Assembly (NCBI GenBank): GCA_907163345.1
Contig: CAJQUN010000056.1
Location: forward strand, 2,542,001 to 2,606,000
Origin: Haberlea rhodopensis
Taxonomy: Eukaryota; Streptophyta; Magnoliopsida; Lamiales; Gesneriaceae
Direction: 5' to 3'
Length of the DNA stretch: 64,000 nucleotides
A program made the translations under genes and the position numbers. Below the pieces are notes generated by a model, which was given only the letters and a program-made list of their open reading frames with translations, was not told where the DNA came from and ran no database searches. This document shows, piece by piece, positions 35,496 to 46,900 of the stretch; within the stretch, counting starts at the first letter, position 1, and the number at the start of each line of letters is the position of its first letter.

Positions 35496-36810
35496 TGATA
35501 TATTTTGATGGATAAATTGATACATATGCTACCCAATCGTATATTTGTGTAAATGTAGGAAAATGTGAAGAAATCAAGCTAAAATTATAAAAGAAGGAGT
35601 AAAGTTGAAGAAAAGAGGAAAAAACCGGAATCCAAGACACATGTTGCTCATTTATCCTCAAATTTATATATGTTTGAGCCAAGTTTTGGAAATGTGGTCC
35701 ATAGAAAAGTTGTAGAACTTTCAGTTATCTTCGCGTGGACAGCTGATTCGTCGAATTCAGAGTTTGTGTGAGAAAGTTATGACCAAAATACGAAACTCTC
35801 CAGAAAATGTTAAGGCTCGGCGATCGATCGGCAAAAATCCGTGATCGATCGCCTAGACAATCTGCCTGAAAAATAAAGGCTGGCGATCGATCGCCAGCCA
35901 GCGCCGATCGATCGCCAGCAGAGTTTTGGAAAGCTTGGATTCTTGATTTCTTCCTTCCTACATGGATTCTAACCTACCCCTCAGCCTCCTAACCTCTATA
36001 ACTCGAAATTTCCGCCTCATTGGAGGAGAATTCAGACTTTAGAACATAGTTTAGACATTAGAATAATTTTACTCTCAATTGTTGAAGAATGCTACGAAGA
36101 TCAAAGCGAATGCGGGATTGACGACCTCGACGAGCGGAGATCGGATTAGTTTTCTTTCCTTTGTTTTTATTTATTGCTTTATCTTAGATTATGTCTAACT
36201 AGTTTTAATTCTTGGTTGAGGAAGACAAATCCTTGGATTTTATTTATCTTGGAGAGATTCTTATGCTTTAATTATCAATTTTATTGAGTATCAAGAGTTT
36301 TTCTGATTTTATTGATAGGATTGTTGTGTTTGTTTATTGGATTGACAACCTAGTAACTTGCATGAAATCTAATGCTAAATTAGATATCAAATATGGAATC
36401 GTTTGATCCCTCTAATTTACGAAGCAACTAAGATTGATGAATTTTCGCTTGTGAGTTTGTTAAATTCTTAGGAAGAACACTTGACTAGATTAAACATAGA
36501 CGCTTGGATTATGTTGTTTAGCTTTATCGATCTCACTAGTTCATATGCTATCATCAATTTAAATATTAATCGCTTGTATTTTGATTGATTGTTTGATAAG
36601 GGTTAAACTAGAACGATTGAGCTACTTAACTAAACGTAAGATGAGATATGACTTTGATTATTGGATCAAACGTCCAACGATGAATATTCATATGAAAAAT
36701 TGAGTCTTTTGTGAATCGATGAAATAGATGATAATTCCAAGGAAGAGTCGATTGATACCAAGAATCGATTGAGTGGGGTTAATTTAGGCGTACACGATAA
36801 GCGCACACCA
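35496..36810 (+). mobile_element. Solo LTR (LTR-2), 1315 bp
   Basis: It runs from TGATATATTTTGATGG to GCGCACACCA. The flanks gttgt (35491-35495) and gttgc (36811-36815) look like an old 5-bp target duplication with one change. It has no coding sequence. The second copy at 50785-51900 shares its start, the palindrome cluster, the regions around cttggttgagg and aagattgatga, and the same orientation. Viral coding sequence ends just before it, so it too inserted into the pararetrovirus. The right border is less sure than the left. Confidence 0.7.
35819..35913. repeat. Four paired GATCGATC palindromes in LTR-2 copy 1
   Basis: GATCGATC octamers are centred near 35825, 35846, 35888 and 35909, giving spacings of exactly 21, 42 and 21 bp. 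Flanks are ggc...gcc in most, for example the full 14-bp palindrome at 35882-35895. Confidence 0.92.
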
Positions 36811-36921
36811 GTTGCACCTCGAACATTCGTTCGGATCCATAATTTCTTGAATCATCTCCTCCGTATATGTTACAAATTAATATTCAAGATATTACTATAG
36901 TATTTCCAGAATAAAGTTAGG

Positions 36922-36936
36922 TTCTGATACCATTTT
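36922..36936 (-). other. tRNA-iMet primer-binding-site-like sequence
   Basis: The minus strand reads tggtatcagaacc, eleven of twelve bases of the plant initiator-tRNA-Met primer site tggtatcagagc. The position upstream of the capsid region fits a pararetrovirus leader, but the same site is used by copia elements, so the assignment is tentative. Confidence 0.5.
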
Positions 36937-37351
36937 TTCGAAGACGGATAAAGAAGGAAATGTTATTAGAAAAAATAGTAAAACTTTGTGTGAGATCTGA
37001 AAAGTGATTAAAACTCTAGGGGGTATCATGTAATTAATTCATTATAAAGGTAAATTGGTAAAGTGTTGTGGGGTAGGGAGTTATGATGAAAATGAAAATA
37101 TTATTGCGAAGTTAAAATATAGAATAATGGATAAGGGGAGTAAAGAGTTTGGGGAGTTTTTTTGAGTTTAAGCGAGAATCAACATCTGAAATTAAATTAG
37201 CAGAAAATAATTATTAATCTGTATTATAATAGGTAATAAATAAATAAATACACTGGCATAAGCTATGGGATTGCGAGTAGGATTTCATCGTACATATTCT
37301 GTCAATTCCTCCGACCTAAAACCAAAATACACCAAGTCATTATTTGGAAAA

Positions 37352-39731
37352 ATGGGGAAGAAGCCAGCTGAGGCTAAAGCAAATTTCGCGGACGAAGAAT
37401 TGCACGAGGCAGCTCGATCGGGAGACATGAGGGCTGTGCAGGCAGTATGCAGCGCCAATCCTCTCGCCGTTAACTCACGTGACAGGCACTCTCGCACCCC
37501 GTATCCTTCTCTATTTTTTTATATTTTTTTTGCTTTTTCTTGCTTTATCTCTCTGTTTAGCTAACATGAACCTGCAGTTGTCTCTGTTTCTCTGTTTTCT
37601 TTTGGGTTTGTTCAGTTAGTAATTTGAATTCATTTTTAAAGAGATGTCGTGGGATGCAATAAATTGGTAATCCTATGTTGATTTTCATGCGGTTTGAAGT
37701 TTTGAATTATGTCGATGGAACTGTTACTCTGCATGGGATTTTTTTGTCATTAATATTAACATCGACATAAAAACGATATCTTTTTTGTGAGTTTTCTTGT
37801 GATTCTTTATTAGGTGTAGGGAAATGAAGTAGTATTCAAATCTTTTATTGATTAGAAACTCTAAACTCCGCCCTAAATATATTTAGTCGTTCATTCGCTA
37901 AATTTATTCAACTTGAAACTTTAGCCGATCTATGCTTTTGTTTGGTTTTCATCACGATAAACATCATATAGAATATAGACGAAATGGATTAGGAATCCGT
38001 CCTCTGTAATCATCATCACTCGTAAATAAATTTAGAGACCAGTATTTGTTAGAATGACCTTTTTTGGGAATTTGCTTCTTTAGAACTATACTGTGTTGAT
38101 GCTGCCGAAAGAATGAAGGGGTTTTATATGGATTAAGAAGGTTAGTGATTTTAGCTTGGAACATCGACCAATTTGACAGTGTGTTCATACAGAGAAGTTA
38201 TTTTATCAGAAGTGTTTGTTTAAAAAATAACTTTTTTTTTAAGAGGAAAGAGGTTTGGATGCAGAAGCTGATGCTCTGAAAGAACACTTCTCCAAAAGAC
38301 AGAAAAACTTTTTAAATAATAAGAAACAATATTCTTTACTACGATATCAAGATATTAAAACTTTGATTTAAAAAAAACACACTTAAAAAGACCGAATTAA
38401 TAAAGTTTTTTAAAAACAAATATGACTTATGTATCCCTGATATTTTGTTTTTTTTTTCATTGAATTTTTTCTGGAAGTTTCTCTAAGAAATGATTTGCCA
38501 TCGGCTTGTATAATCTGAAGGCCTTTCTGTCAAATGTTTTATTTGTAATACCACGTAAAAGATATCTGCATTATGATAGAGATACTTGCATTTCCAAGAG
38601 GTGATTTCCGATTCCCTGATTAAGCTTTTGCTATTCTACTCTGAATCCTGTGCTTCTCTTGTTCGAATAGTTCACTGTTTCAGTCTTCCATCTTCGAATT
38701 GATTATGAACTAATCAAACCTTTTTCTCGAGTCTGGTGCATCTTGCATGTGTAGAAGTTGGCAGGTCAAGTCAAAAGTAAAAAAGGTTCATGACAGCTGT
38801 TGTAGCCATTAGCTTATATTCTTTCAACGGAAACTCTGGATGGAAGATGACTGAATGTACTCTTTGTCCAGCCCTTTTTTTTACCATAACAAATTGGTAC
38901 CTCAGAGAAAGATTTCGTTACAAGCATTTTATGCTTTTAGTAAATTGAATCTTCTTCATGCCATGAAAGTAGGAGTAATGTAACTGGCGCTTTTCATAAT
39001 TGAAGCTACTTTGATACTTATGAGTACAATGTACACCACCACCAACTTATTGTAACGTTGTAAACATTTTATTATATTTCCATGTCCGTGTTTTTCATCA
39101 CGTAATTATTGCATGTTATACTTAAGTGATACCGAACCATAGATTACATCTAGCAGCATGGTCTGGCCATGCTGAAGTTGTAAATTATCTCTGCAAGAAC
39201 AAGGCAGATATTGGTGCTGCTGCCATGGATGATATGGGCGCCGTTCATTTTGCTGCTCAAAAGGGTCATCTAGAGGTCATCAAGGTTCTTCATACATCCG
39301 GAGTCTCCATTAAATCTTATAATCGTAAAGGCATGACCGCTCTTCATTATGCTGCTCAAGGGTCTCACCTCGAACTTGTCAAGTATTTAGTGAAGAAAGG
39401 CTCAAATCTGGATGCAAAGAACAAGGCTGGAAAAACTGCTGTGGATCTTGCAAGCAGTGAAGGAGTGCGGAATTTTTTAGTTGAATGGAAAACTGGATCT
39501 GGTAAAGCGGTTCAAGTTGGTGGTGAAAAGAGGGAAAAGGATGAACAAGAATCTGCACACGAGGATTCTCCAGATGGAGATAAAATTGCTGAAGATGAAA
39601 ATGGTGAAACGTCCAAGAGAAAAGGCGAAGAGGAAAACAGAGAAGACCAACCGGAAACAAAGAAATCTAAGGTTTCTCTGAATCATCTTCTAGCTGCAGA
39701 TGACACACAAGAAGAGGAAGAAGATATATGA
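37352..39731 (+). CDS. Ankyrin-repeat protein with acidic/basic tail, 245 aa, 2 exons
   Basis: Exon 1 is 37352-37500 and exon 2 is 39143-39731, joined in phase across a 1.64-kb intron to give RTP|LHLAAWSGH. Four ankyrin repeats cover residues about 13-145 (the landmarks are ELHEAARSGD, TPLHLAAWSGH, GAVHFAAQKGH and TALHYAAQGSH). The tail is highly charged, with a possible nuclear signal (SKRKGEEE; TKKSKVSLNHLL), and ends in an acidic run. Small ankyrin proteins of this plan serve as binding adaptors or chaperones, and the partner is unknown. An in-frame ATG at 37265 would add 29 residues. I prefer 37352 because the upstream part is not ankyrin-like and is AT-rich leader, but the longer form cannot be excluded. 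Confidence 0.87.
37501..39142 (+). other. Intron of the ankyrin-repeat gene
   Basis: Donor gtatcc after the codon for Thr and two bases of Pro; acceptor catag. It is AT-rich with no inserted element recognised. Confidence 0.75.
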
Positions 39732-40910
39732 ACTTTCTCCAAGGATGAATAATAGACTAGTGTATTTTCCCTTACAAGTGCCGCAGACTAAGAAATCATG
39801 TTTCTTCTACACTCTGAACCGATGAAGCTTTTTTGCTTGAGTCCTTGTATTATTATGGAAAAAACATGTAGCTAACAACATGTGCTCAGATCAACGCTTG
39901 AGTTAAGTGATGAGTTTTCATTTCATCATTGGTGCTGAACATCTTTTGATTTGTTTATGGTGAATGACTAGCATACTTGATATACATATACGTCACTCAC
40001 ATTTCTAGTAAACTGATTAAACTCTGCTTAGATTGCTGTAAAGTTGTTGAACACTGCATTTTTTTCATTTTTTACCTTGGGTGGGCACCTTCTCCACCTC
40101 AAAAAGAAATAGAATCAGGATTGAGGACAACTTCGAATTGAGAAACAGAATCAGGAGTTGGCTGAATAAAAGGGTATAGACTTTTTGAAGAAATTCAGAT
40201 GATATTTTCACAGACGAGATTCATCTTCTATTCGAGTACTTTCATAATCTTTATATAAAACATAACTGAGGCCTAGCATCTTATTATTACCAATACTATT
40301 GCACAATTTTTTTTTACTGGACAACTCATAAAAATACATAATTTGATCCTTTTTTTTACTTGAGTCCGCCAAAAGTAGGCATGCTAGGCCAGGAAACTCA
40401 TTAAAATTATTATTAATGGGAAGGTGTTGATTTACCATCACACCCATGAATGAAATATTGCAAATGATATAAAAACAAATCGATGCATGAGTTATTGATA
40501 ATTATCAATTTGGTACATCCAGTAACCATTAAAATTTAATAAATTGATGCATTGATTTAAATTTAGCAAATATAACAATGAGTCATTTTGACATTCTCAG
40601 TTGGAAAAGTTTACTTTTGACTTTTGCCTATTTAAATTTTAAAATATTTGAAATACATACGAACTATATTTGTATACATTAGTTTTTATCTAATTACTTG
40701 GATCTTATCTCAAGGTTCAAATATTTTAAATAAATAAGTCATCTATTATTTACTTAAAAATTATAATTTTTTAGTAGAAATATATATTCTTTTTAAAATT
40801 TATTATGCTTTAAATTTAGTATAAATTAAATTTTTCATTCGATAGAACAATTTTTGGGATAATTATATGGATTGAGATAATGTACCATATATGATTACTA
40901 GTTAACTTGC
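39732..40910. other. 3' UTR of the ankyrin gene and intergenic
   Basis: About the first 300 bases are probably 3' UTR. The rest is AT-rich. I see no gene on either strand, including no exon that would continue the orphan exon at 43546-43638. Confidence 0.5.
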
Positions 40911-43408
40911 GCGGTGCCAGTGAGCTTATAACCTGGTATATATATCCAACAAAGCGTCCGACACAAGTTCAACAGACAGTTCCAGAGAATAAAAAGATGG
41001 TTCATACGCATTGAACATACATAATCGCATGTATATAAAATCAAATAGGTTGGAGTGAACATAAGTCTACCCCAACAGTACACCATAGCAATAGTTGGCA
41101 TATGATATCCTTGTAGGGCCCAATAGACTATCTAAACAAAAGTCATCTACGAAAGTGCAGTAGTAGATTACATCAATCATAATAAAAGTAATATCAACGA
41201 GCTCAAAAAAACCAATCAAAAGTTGTTCGCAATAGTTTTCAAAATGACGATGGCTAGAATTATAGATTATATTTATTGTTGTAGTTGCATTGTTATTTTA
41301 GGATATTGCTCTTATTACTTGCTATGGCATCAATATTAATTAATCATCTTACTTTTATAATTATTTATATACTTTCTGACAAATAATGAATGTAAATGTG
41401 GCGTCCCAAATTATTATCAAACAAGTAATATATAATTATCATAATTTAATTTTTCTAATTTTTTTGATATAATCTCCTTATACATTAAGGGAAAATTTGA
41501 TGTCAAACACCATAACAAAGGTAATCGAGAACAATCACATATTAACAACGGGTCGTAGATAAGCCAAAACTCAAAATGTATACAAACAAGCAAAACTGAC
41601 GACCTATAATCTACCAAAAATTCATCATGCCGAATATTTTATAAAAAAAAATTATTAAAGTTTGCCACAACGAAAACTTATTTTTAACTCTTTTTTTTTA
41701 AATAAGTTCATATAAAAATTTATTATTAAAGTTTGCCACGAGAAAAATCTATTTTGAACTATCTGTTTTTTTTAATTCATACTTGACAAAATCAACAAGT
41801 TTTTTTCTAAAAAAAAAAAGATAACATTTTAATTTTAAAAATTGAGATAAGATGGATGCACTGTTGGGTCAAGGTTTTGATATAATCTCCTTATATATTA
41901 AGGGAATATTTGATGGCAAACATCAGAACAAAGGTAAATATGTAATACCACATATTAGCAATGTGTCGTAGGTAAGAAAAAAATCAAAATGTACATAAAC
42001 AAGCCAAATCGACGATATGTGATCTACCAGAAATTCATCATACCGAATATTTTATAAAAAATACAAAATAAAAGAAAAAAAATAAAAAAAAATTAAATTA
42101 AAAAAATAAAAAAAGTGACGTAATGGTTACTGTTCATGGGAACAGTAACCAGTACGCCACATATATAATATGGGGTGCGGTGCCAGTGAGCTTATAACCT
42201 GGTATATATATCCAACAAAGCGTCCGACACAAGTTCAACAGACAGTTTCAGAGAATAAAAAGATGGTTCATACGCATTGAACATACATAATCGCATGTAT
42301 ATAAAATCAAATAGGTTGGAGTGAACAGAAGTCTACCCCAACAGTACACCATAGCAATAGTTGGCATATGATATCCTTGTAGGGCCCAATAGACTATCTA
42401 AACAAAAGTCATCTACGAAAGTGCAGTAGTAGATTACATCAATCATAATAAAAGTAATATCAACGAGCTCAAAAAAACCAATCAAAAGTTGTTCGCAATA
42501 GTTTTCAAAATGACGATGGCTAGAATTATAGTTTATATTTATTGTTGTAGTTACATTGTTATTTTAGGATATTGCTCTTATTACTTGCTATGGCCTCAAG
42601 ATTAATGAATCATCTTACTTTTATAATTATTTATATACTTTCTGACAAATAATGAATGTAAATGTGGTGTCCCAAATTATTATCAAACAAGTAATATATA
42701 ATTATCATAATTTAATTTTTCTAATTTTTTGATATAATCTCCTTATACATTAAGGGAAAATTTGATGTCATACACCATAACAAAGGTAATCGAGAACAAT
42801 CATATATTAACAACGGGTCGTAGGTAAACCAAAACTCAAAATGTATACAAACAAGCAAAACTGACGACCTATAATCTACCAAAAATTCATCATGCCGAAT
42901 ATTTTATAAAAAAATATTATTAAAGTTTGCCACAACGAAAACTTATTTTTAACTCTTTTTTTTTAAAATAAGTTCATATAAAAATTTATTATTAAAGTTT
43001 GCCACGAGAAAAATCTATTTTGAACTATCTGTTTTTTTTAATTCATACTTGACAAAATCAACAAGTTTTTTTCTAAAAAAAAAAAAATAACATTTTAATT
43101 TTAAAAATTGAGATAAGATGGATGCACTGTTGGGTCAAGGGTTTTGATATAATCTCCTTATATATTAAGGGAATATTTGATGGCAAACATCAGAACAAAG
43201 GTAAATAGGTAATACCACATATTAGCAATGTGTCGTAGGTAAGAAAAAAATCAAAATGTACATAAGCCAAATCGACGATATGTGATCTACCAGAAATTCA
43301 TCATACCGAATATTTTATAAAAAATACAAAATAAAAGAAAAAAAAATAAAAAAATTTAAAAAAAAAAAAGTGACGACAGTAAACATTACGCCACATATAT
43401 AATATGGG
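40911..43408. repeat. Tandem duplication, two units of about 1266 bp
   Basis: Unit A (40911-42176) and unit B (42177 to about 43408) start with the same gcggtgccagtgagcttat and stay nearly identical, with scattered single-base and small indel differences. Each unit also contains an older internal duplication: the block gatataatctccttata...ttcatcat occurs twice about 410 bp apart (41467 and 41879 in A). There is no coding sequence. The duplication lies between the ankyrin gene and the orphan exon and appears recent. Confidence 0.93.
42125..42150. repeat. Perfect 11-bp stem hairpin at the end of unit A
   Basis: ggttactgttc and gaacagtaacc pair perfectly around the loop atgg. In unit B the matching place (about 43370) has lost the left arm and loop and reads gtgacgacagtaaac. 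Confidence 0.9.
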
Positions 43409-43545
43409 TAATATATGAAGTTGCAAATAATTAAAGTCGCATGATATTATACTAAAGTCGTTCGGTAGACCCCTACGAAGAACAAACGAGTCCGAGAAGG
43501 AACTGTAAAACAAAATAAGCAAATCAACATCATCATTCAGCATAC

Positions 43546-43638
43546 CTTGTACCGTTCGAACATTTTCAGAAAAATCTCGTCCTCCTGCTTAAGGTACTCC
43601 TTCAATTGCTCAAACAACTGTGACCGCGTGTTCTTCAT
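43546..43638 (-). pseudogene. Orphan first exon, 31 codons (MKNTRSQLFEQLKEYL...)
   Basis: On the minus strand an ATG at 43638 opens 31 codons of clearly protein-like, Lys/Glu-rich helical sequence (QLFEQLKEYLKQEDEIFLKM), ending in aag before a consensus donor gtatg. It is head-to-head with the ALKBH8 gene, as a real divergent gene would be. No following exon can be found in the 40-43.4 kb that remain before the ankyrin gene; that space is occupied by the tandem duplication. It is either the stump of a disrupted gene or an exon whose partners I fail to recognise. The family is not identified. Confidence 0.45.
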
Positions 43639-43729
43639 CCCTCGCGTGTCAATTTATTTGAACTTTTATGTTTTAATCTTTTTTTCCCCTTTTCTATGCC
43701 ATTTGATGCTTGGCTAGCGGTGTTCTTGA

Positions 43730-43812
43730 ATATGGTAATATGCAAAATAAAGTCTGCATTTTTAATTTTCTTGCTCAGAAGATCTGGGTTTACCAATATT
43801 TACATGCACCAA
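43730..43812 (+). pseudogene. Decayed duplicate of the ALKBH8 start region
   Basis: This stretch (gcaaaataaag, attttcttgct, ctgggtttaccaatattta) parallels 43901-43985, which holds the acceptor and start codon of the ALKBH8 first coding exon (gcaatataaag, attttcttgct, atgggtctaccaagattta). The ATG is changed to a non-start and the frame is lost. It is a local duplication about 170 bp upstream. Confidence 0.6.
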
Positions 43813-43954
43813 GATATGAGATGGTAACCGTCAAATTAAGTCCGATCTAGTTTTTGTTTCTCTTTTATCCAGTTTTGTTTTGGTAATTGTGCTTTTGGTT
43901 ATGATAAATAGGCAATATAAAGTAAAATGTGTACATTTTCTTGCTATTACAGTT

Positions 43955-46900
43955 ATGGGTCTACCAAGATTTAAATGTCCCAAGGGGAGAGATGATGAAT
44001 CAAGCCCTCATCTTTATGTGGCAAACTGTGGGCCTGCTGTTGGACTTTCATATGAAAATATTACATCTGTTTTCGGTACATATGGAGAAGTTAAGGGAGT
44101 CTATGCTGCTGATGAAAGTGGAACTCGGGTTATTGTTTCTTATGGAGAGAAAGGGAGTGCACAATCTGCTCTAAAAGCACTGAATGGAAAACCATGTTCT
44201 AGTCTTGGTGGTCGGTCCTTGCACATTCAGTATTCTGTACAATCACTTGATAAGGTATGTCTTGCCACTCGGCAGTCTCCCTCTAGCGTTGAGCTTGTGT
44301 TTTGTAAAACAGATGTGTTTGCCCATTAAGTGAAAAAATTCAAATTTCATGTTTTGTTTTTGTAAAAGATATGTATCTGTCATGTTAAATATGTGAAATT
44401 TAATCTTGTCAGGTTAGTATTTCGATGTCCGTTCTGAAAGTAACTAGTGCTTCAGCTGTTGTTAGTATTCCTGTAATTTCTTTTTGCCTGATGTACTTTT
44501 GCACGAATATTTTGTTGATATAGATATCTTGGGGTGTCTATTTTTATGCCTAAAATTTTGTTGTGTTTCTAATATGATTTTTAATCAATGTAGTGATGAT
44601 AATTAACCTTCCTTCGGAGTATAGGTTGTTTATGTTTACCTTATCTTTCATTCTACTTCACATCATTCTTTCTGATTGTTTTTGTATGAACTTTTAAATT
44701 TGTAAAGATTAACGATCACCATTTGATGCTGTCTGTTTTTCATCTTTTTAGCTTAACATTAGTGAATCAGTTCCAGTATCAACATCAGCTTCAGACTTGG
44801 ACATTCCTGGACTTTACTTGATTCATGACTTCGTCACTGCTAAGGAAGAGGAAGTTAAGGATCACATCTTGGAGTAATATATCGCTCCTGATCAGTATTT
44901 CGGATTTGCAATTCACAAATAAACATGTTTCATCTTGTTATGTCATTTCTCATTTTCTCTTGCAGGAGTTGCTTTTGGCAGTTGATTGTCGGCCATGGAG
45001 ACATCTTGCCAAAAGAAGGGTTCAACATTATGGATATGAGTTTTGCTATGATGTAAGATTTTTATTTACGCCAGGCTATCAATTGTTATTCCTTATTCTT
45101 ATGTCTTTCTTCTATGTTCTTTACTGTTAATAACCTCAGAATTGAAAATTGTTGTAAATCATTTCTTCTAAAAAGTTGCATATCTGTTTATTTTCTTGTT
45201 GAAACTGCTATCTTTCGACTCTGACACCTAAATGGTTATTTAACAGTTCCAAATATTCAGTACTCTATATTTAGATGTTGATTTGTGGGACCCGACTCGG
45301 GCACATATTACTTTATCCCTTATCTGGTACCACATTCTCTCTGAACATTACGCACGAGGGTTTTTAAACCTTTTCGAAAATAGTGGAAGCGTTTAGTCAA
45401 TCATTCATTTTTAGTAGCGGAAGCGTTTATACAGTCTAATTAGTAACAAAAATACAACCCAGTACAAACTCCTCATAACTGTCCGACACTTAATAAAAAG
45501 AAAATACTAAAACAGTCCCGGTAAGCCAACATTTTCATTTCTCCTAATTTTCCTCCGGTTCTGGCTCTGGTACTCCTGTATCTGGAACTCACAATAAATA
45601 ACAAGGAAAACAGAGGTTAAGTCTTTGAGGACTTAGTGAGGGAATAACAATGGCTTTATATCTATAATTATCAAACAATGCAATTTCTATGATATGTCAT
45701 GTAACAAATATCTTGCAATAAAGTAATTGTCAATAATCACAGTGACGATTTAGGATTTCAGAGTGAATATAGTGGGCTAAAGAGGTGGCTCCTACCGGAC
45801 AGTTTGGTGTAGCATTTTTCCCTACATATTCAGATGGGATCTGTACAATCGTTCATTTACGAGCCAAGGTGAACCATTCTCCGGACCGTAAAACGGTGCG
45901 CGTTGTTCAGATGAACCATGTACCCGGACTGTCATCCGTTGTTCATTGGACTCACTTTCCGGGCCAAAGTCACGTTGTCCAATGGATAAATATCCATGGC
46001 TCCATTCATTCAGTCAAATGATTCGTTCAATCAAATGAATCGATTAGTAATCGATAACATTCAAGATAATTAAACATGCAGATCAAGATGACTAATGGAA
46101 CGATGTAATGTACAATATGATGACATAAATGAAGTGTGAGATAAGGAATAACAAGTTACTGTAAATTCCAGGCCAAATGCCAAAAGGGCTATATAAAAAG
46201 AAATCGGTAATACACCTCACCTCACTATTTGATGTCTTACTGGATTGGCTCGATTTTGAACCCAGATGTCAAATAAATTCCTATAAACATGATATAAGTA
46301 ATTTAGGGTGATTAGCAACCCATATATGTTGTTGAATCTTTCTAAAAATCATTTTTTGTACAAAACTTGTCCGAGTAATTTTGAATAAGACTTTAAAAAT
46401 TCATGATAATTCAACAATAAGTCGAAAAATCACGAAACTTTCCAGAAATGCCTAAAATCAGTCCATAATTGTTCGGCCACCGGAAAATACAATATCGGGG
46501 AGGCGCGTGTATTTCACGCGCCGCCGTGCCCGGCGCGTGGACAATCTCCGGCCGCCACGCGTGGCTGAAAAGTTACAGTCGTGTTCGTCGCGTCTAGATC
46601 TACCGTTTTTGTTTAGAAATCATTTTGAAATTCCAAACCGAATTTGCCCAGAATTCGAGTTTTCGAAATGGTTAACTGGGTGTTTTGGTCGCCGGAAATC
46701 CGTACGTACGGCGGCCGTTTGGGCGATCGGCCGACATACCCATAAGCCTTAACACATTTTGAACAACTTTCATTTAGATTCCAAGTTTAAAATCGTTTGA
46801 TAAAGGCACGAAATCACATCTTGAAACCGATACCTTGAAATGGGTTTTCTGGGCTTTGAACAGCTCACAGTTCTTCGGGATTTTGATATTTTGGACGAAT

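Larger units (their letters stand above)
28560..36945 (-). mobile_element. Endogenous plant pararetrovirus (Caulimoviridae) relic, no pol
   Basis: On the minus strand, in viral order: a tRNA-Met primer-site-like sequence near 36930, a coiled-coil and coat-protein region (35480-33982), a CCHC zinc knuckle (about 31809-31768), a movement-protein-like region (31436-30553), a further open region (30110-29320), then a TATA promoter and leader with a poly(A) signal (29.3-28.8 kb). Coat protein before movement protein is the order of cavemo- and solendoviruses. No protease, reverse transcriptase or RNase H is present where it should lie, near 30.1-30.5 kb. All frames are broken by stops and frameshifts. 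Two solo LTRs (32053-33976 and 35496-36810) are inserted. Outer limits are approximate. It is a dead, fragmentary integrant. Confidence 0.72.
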
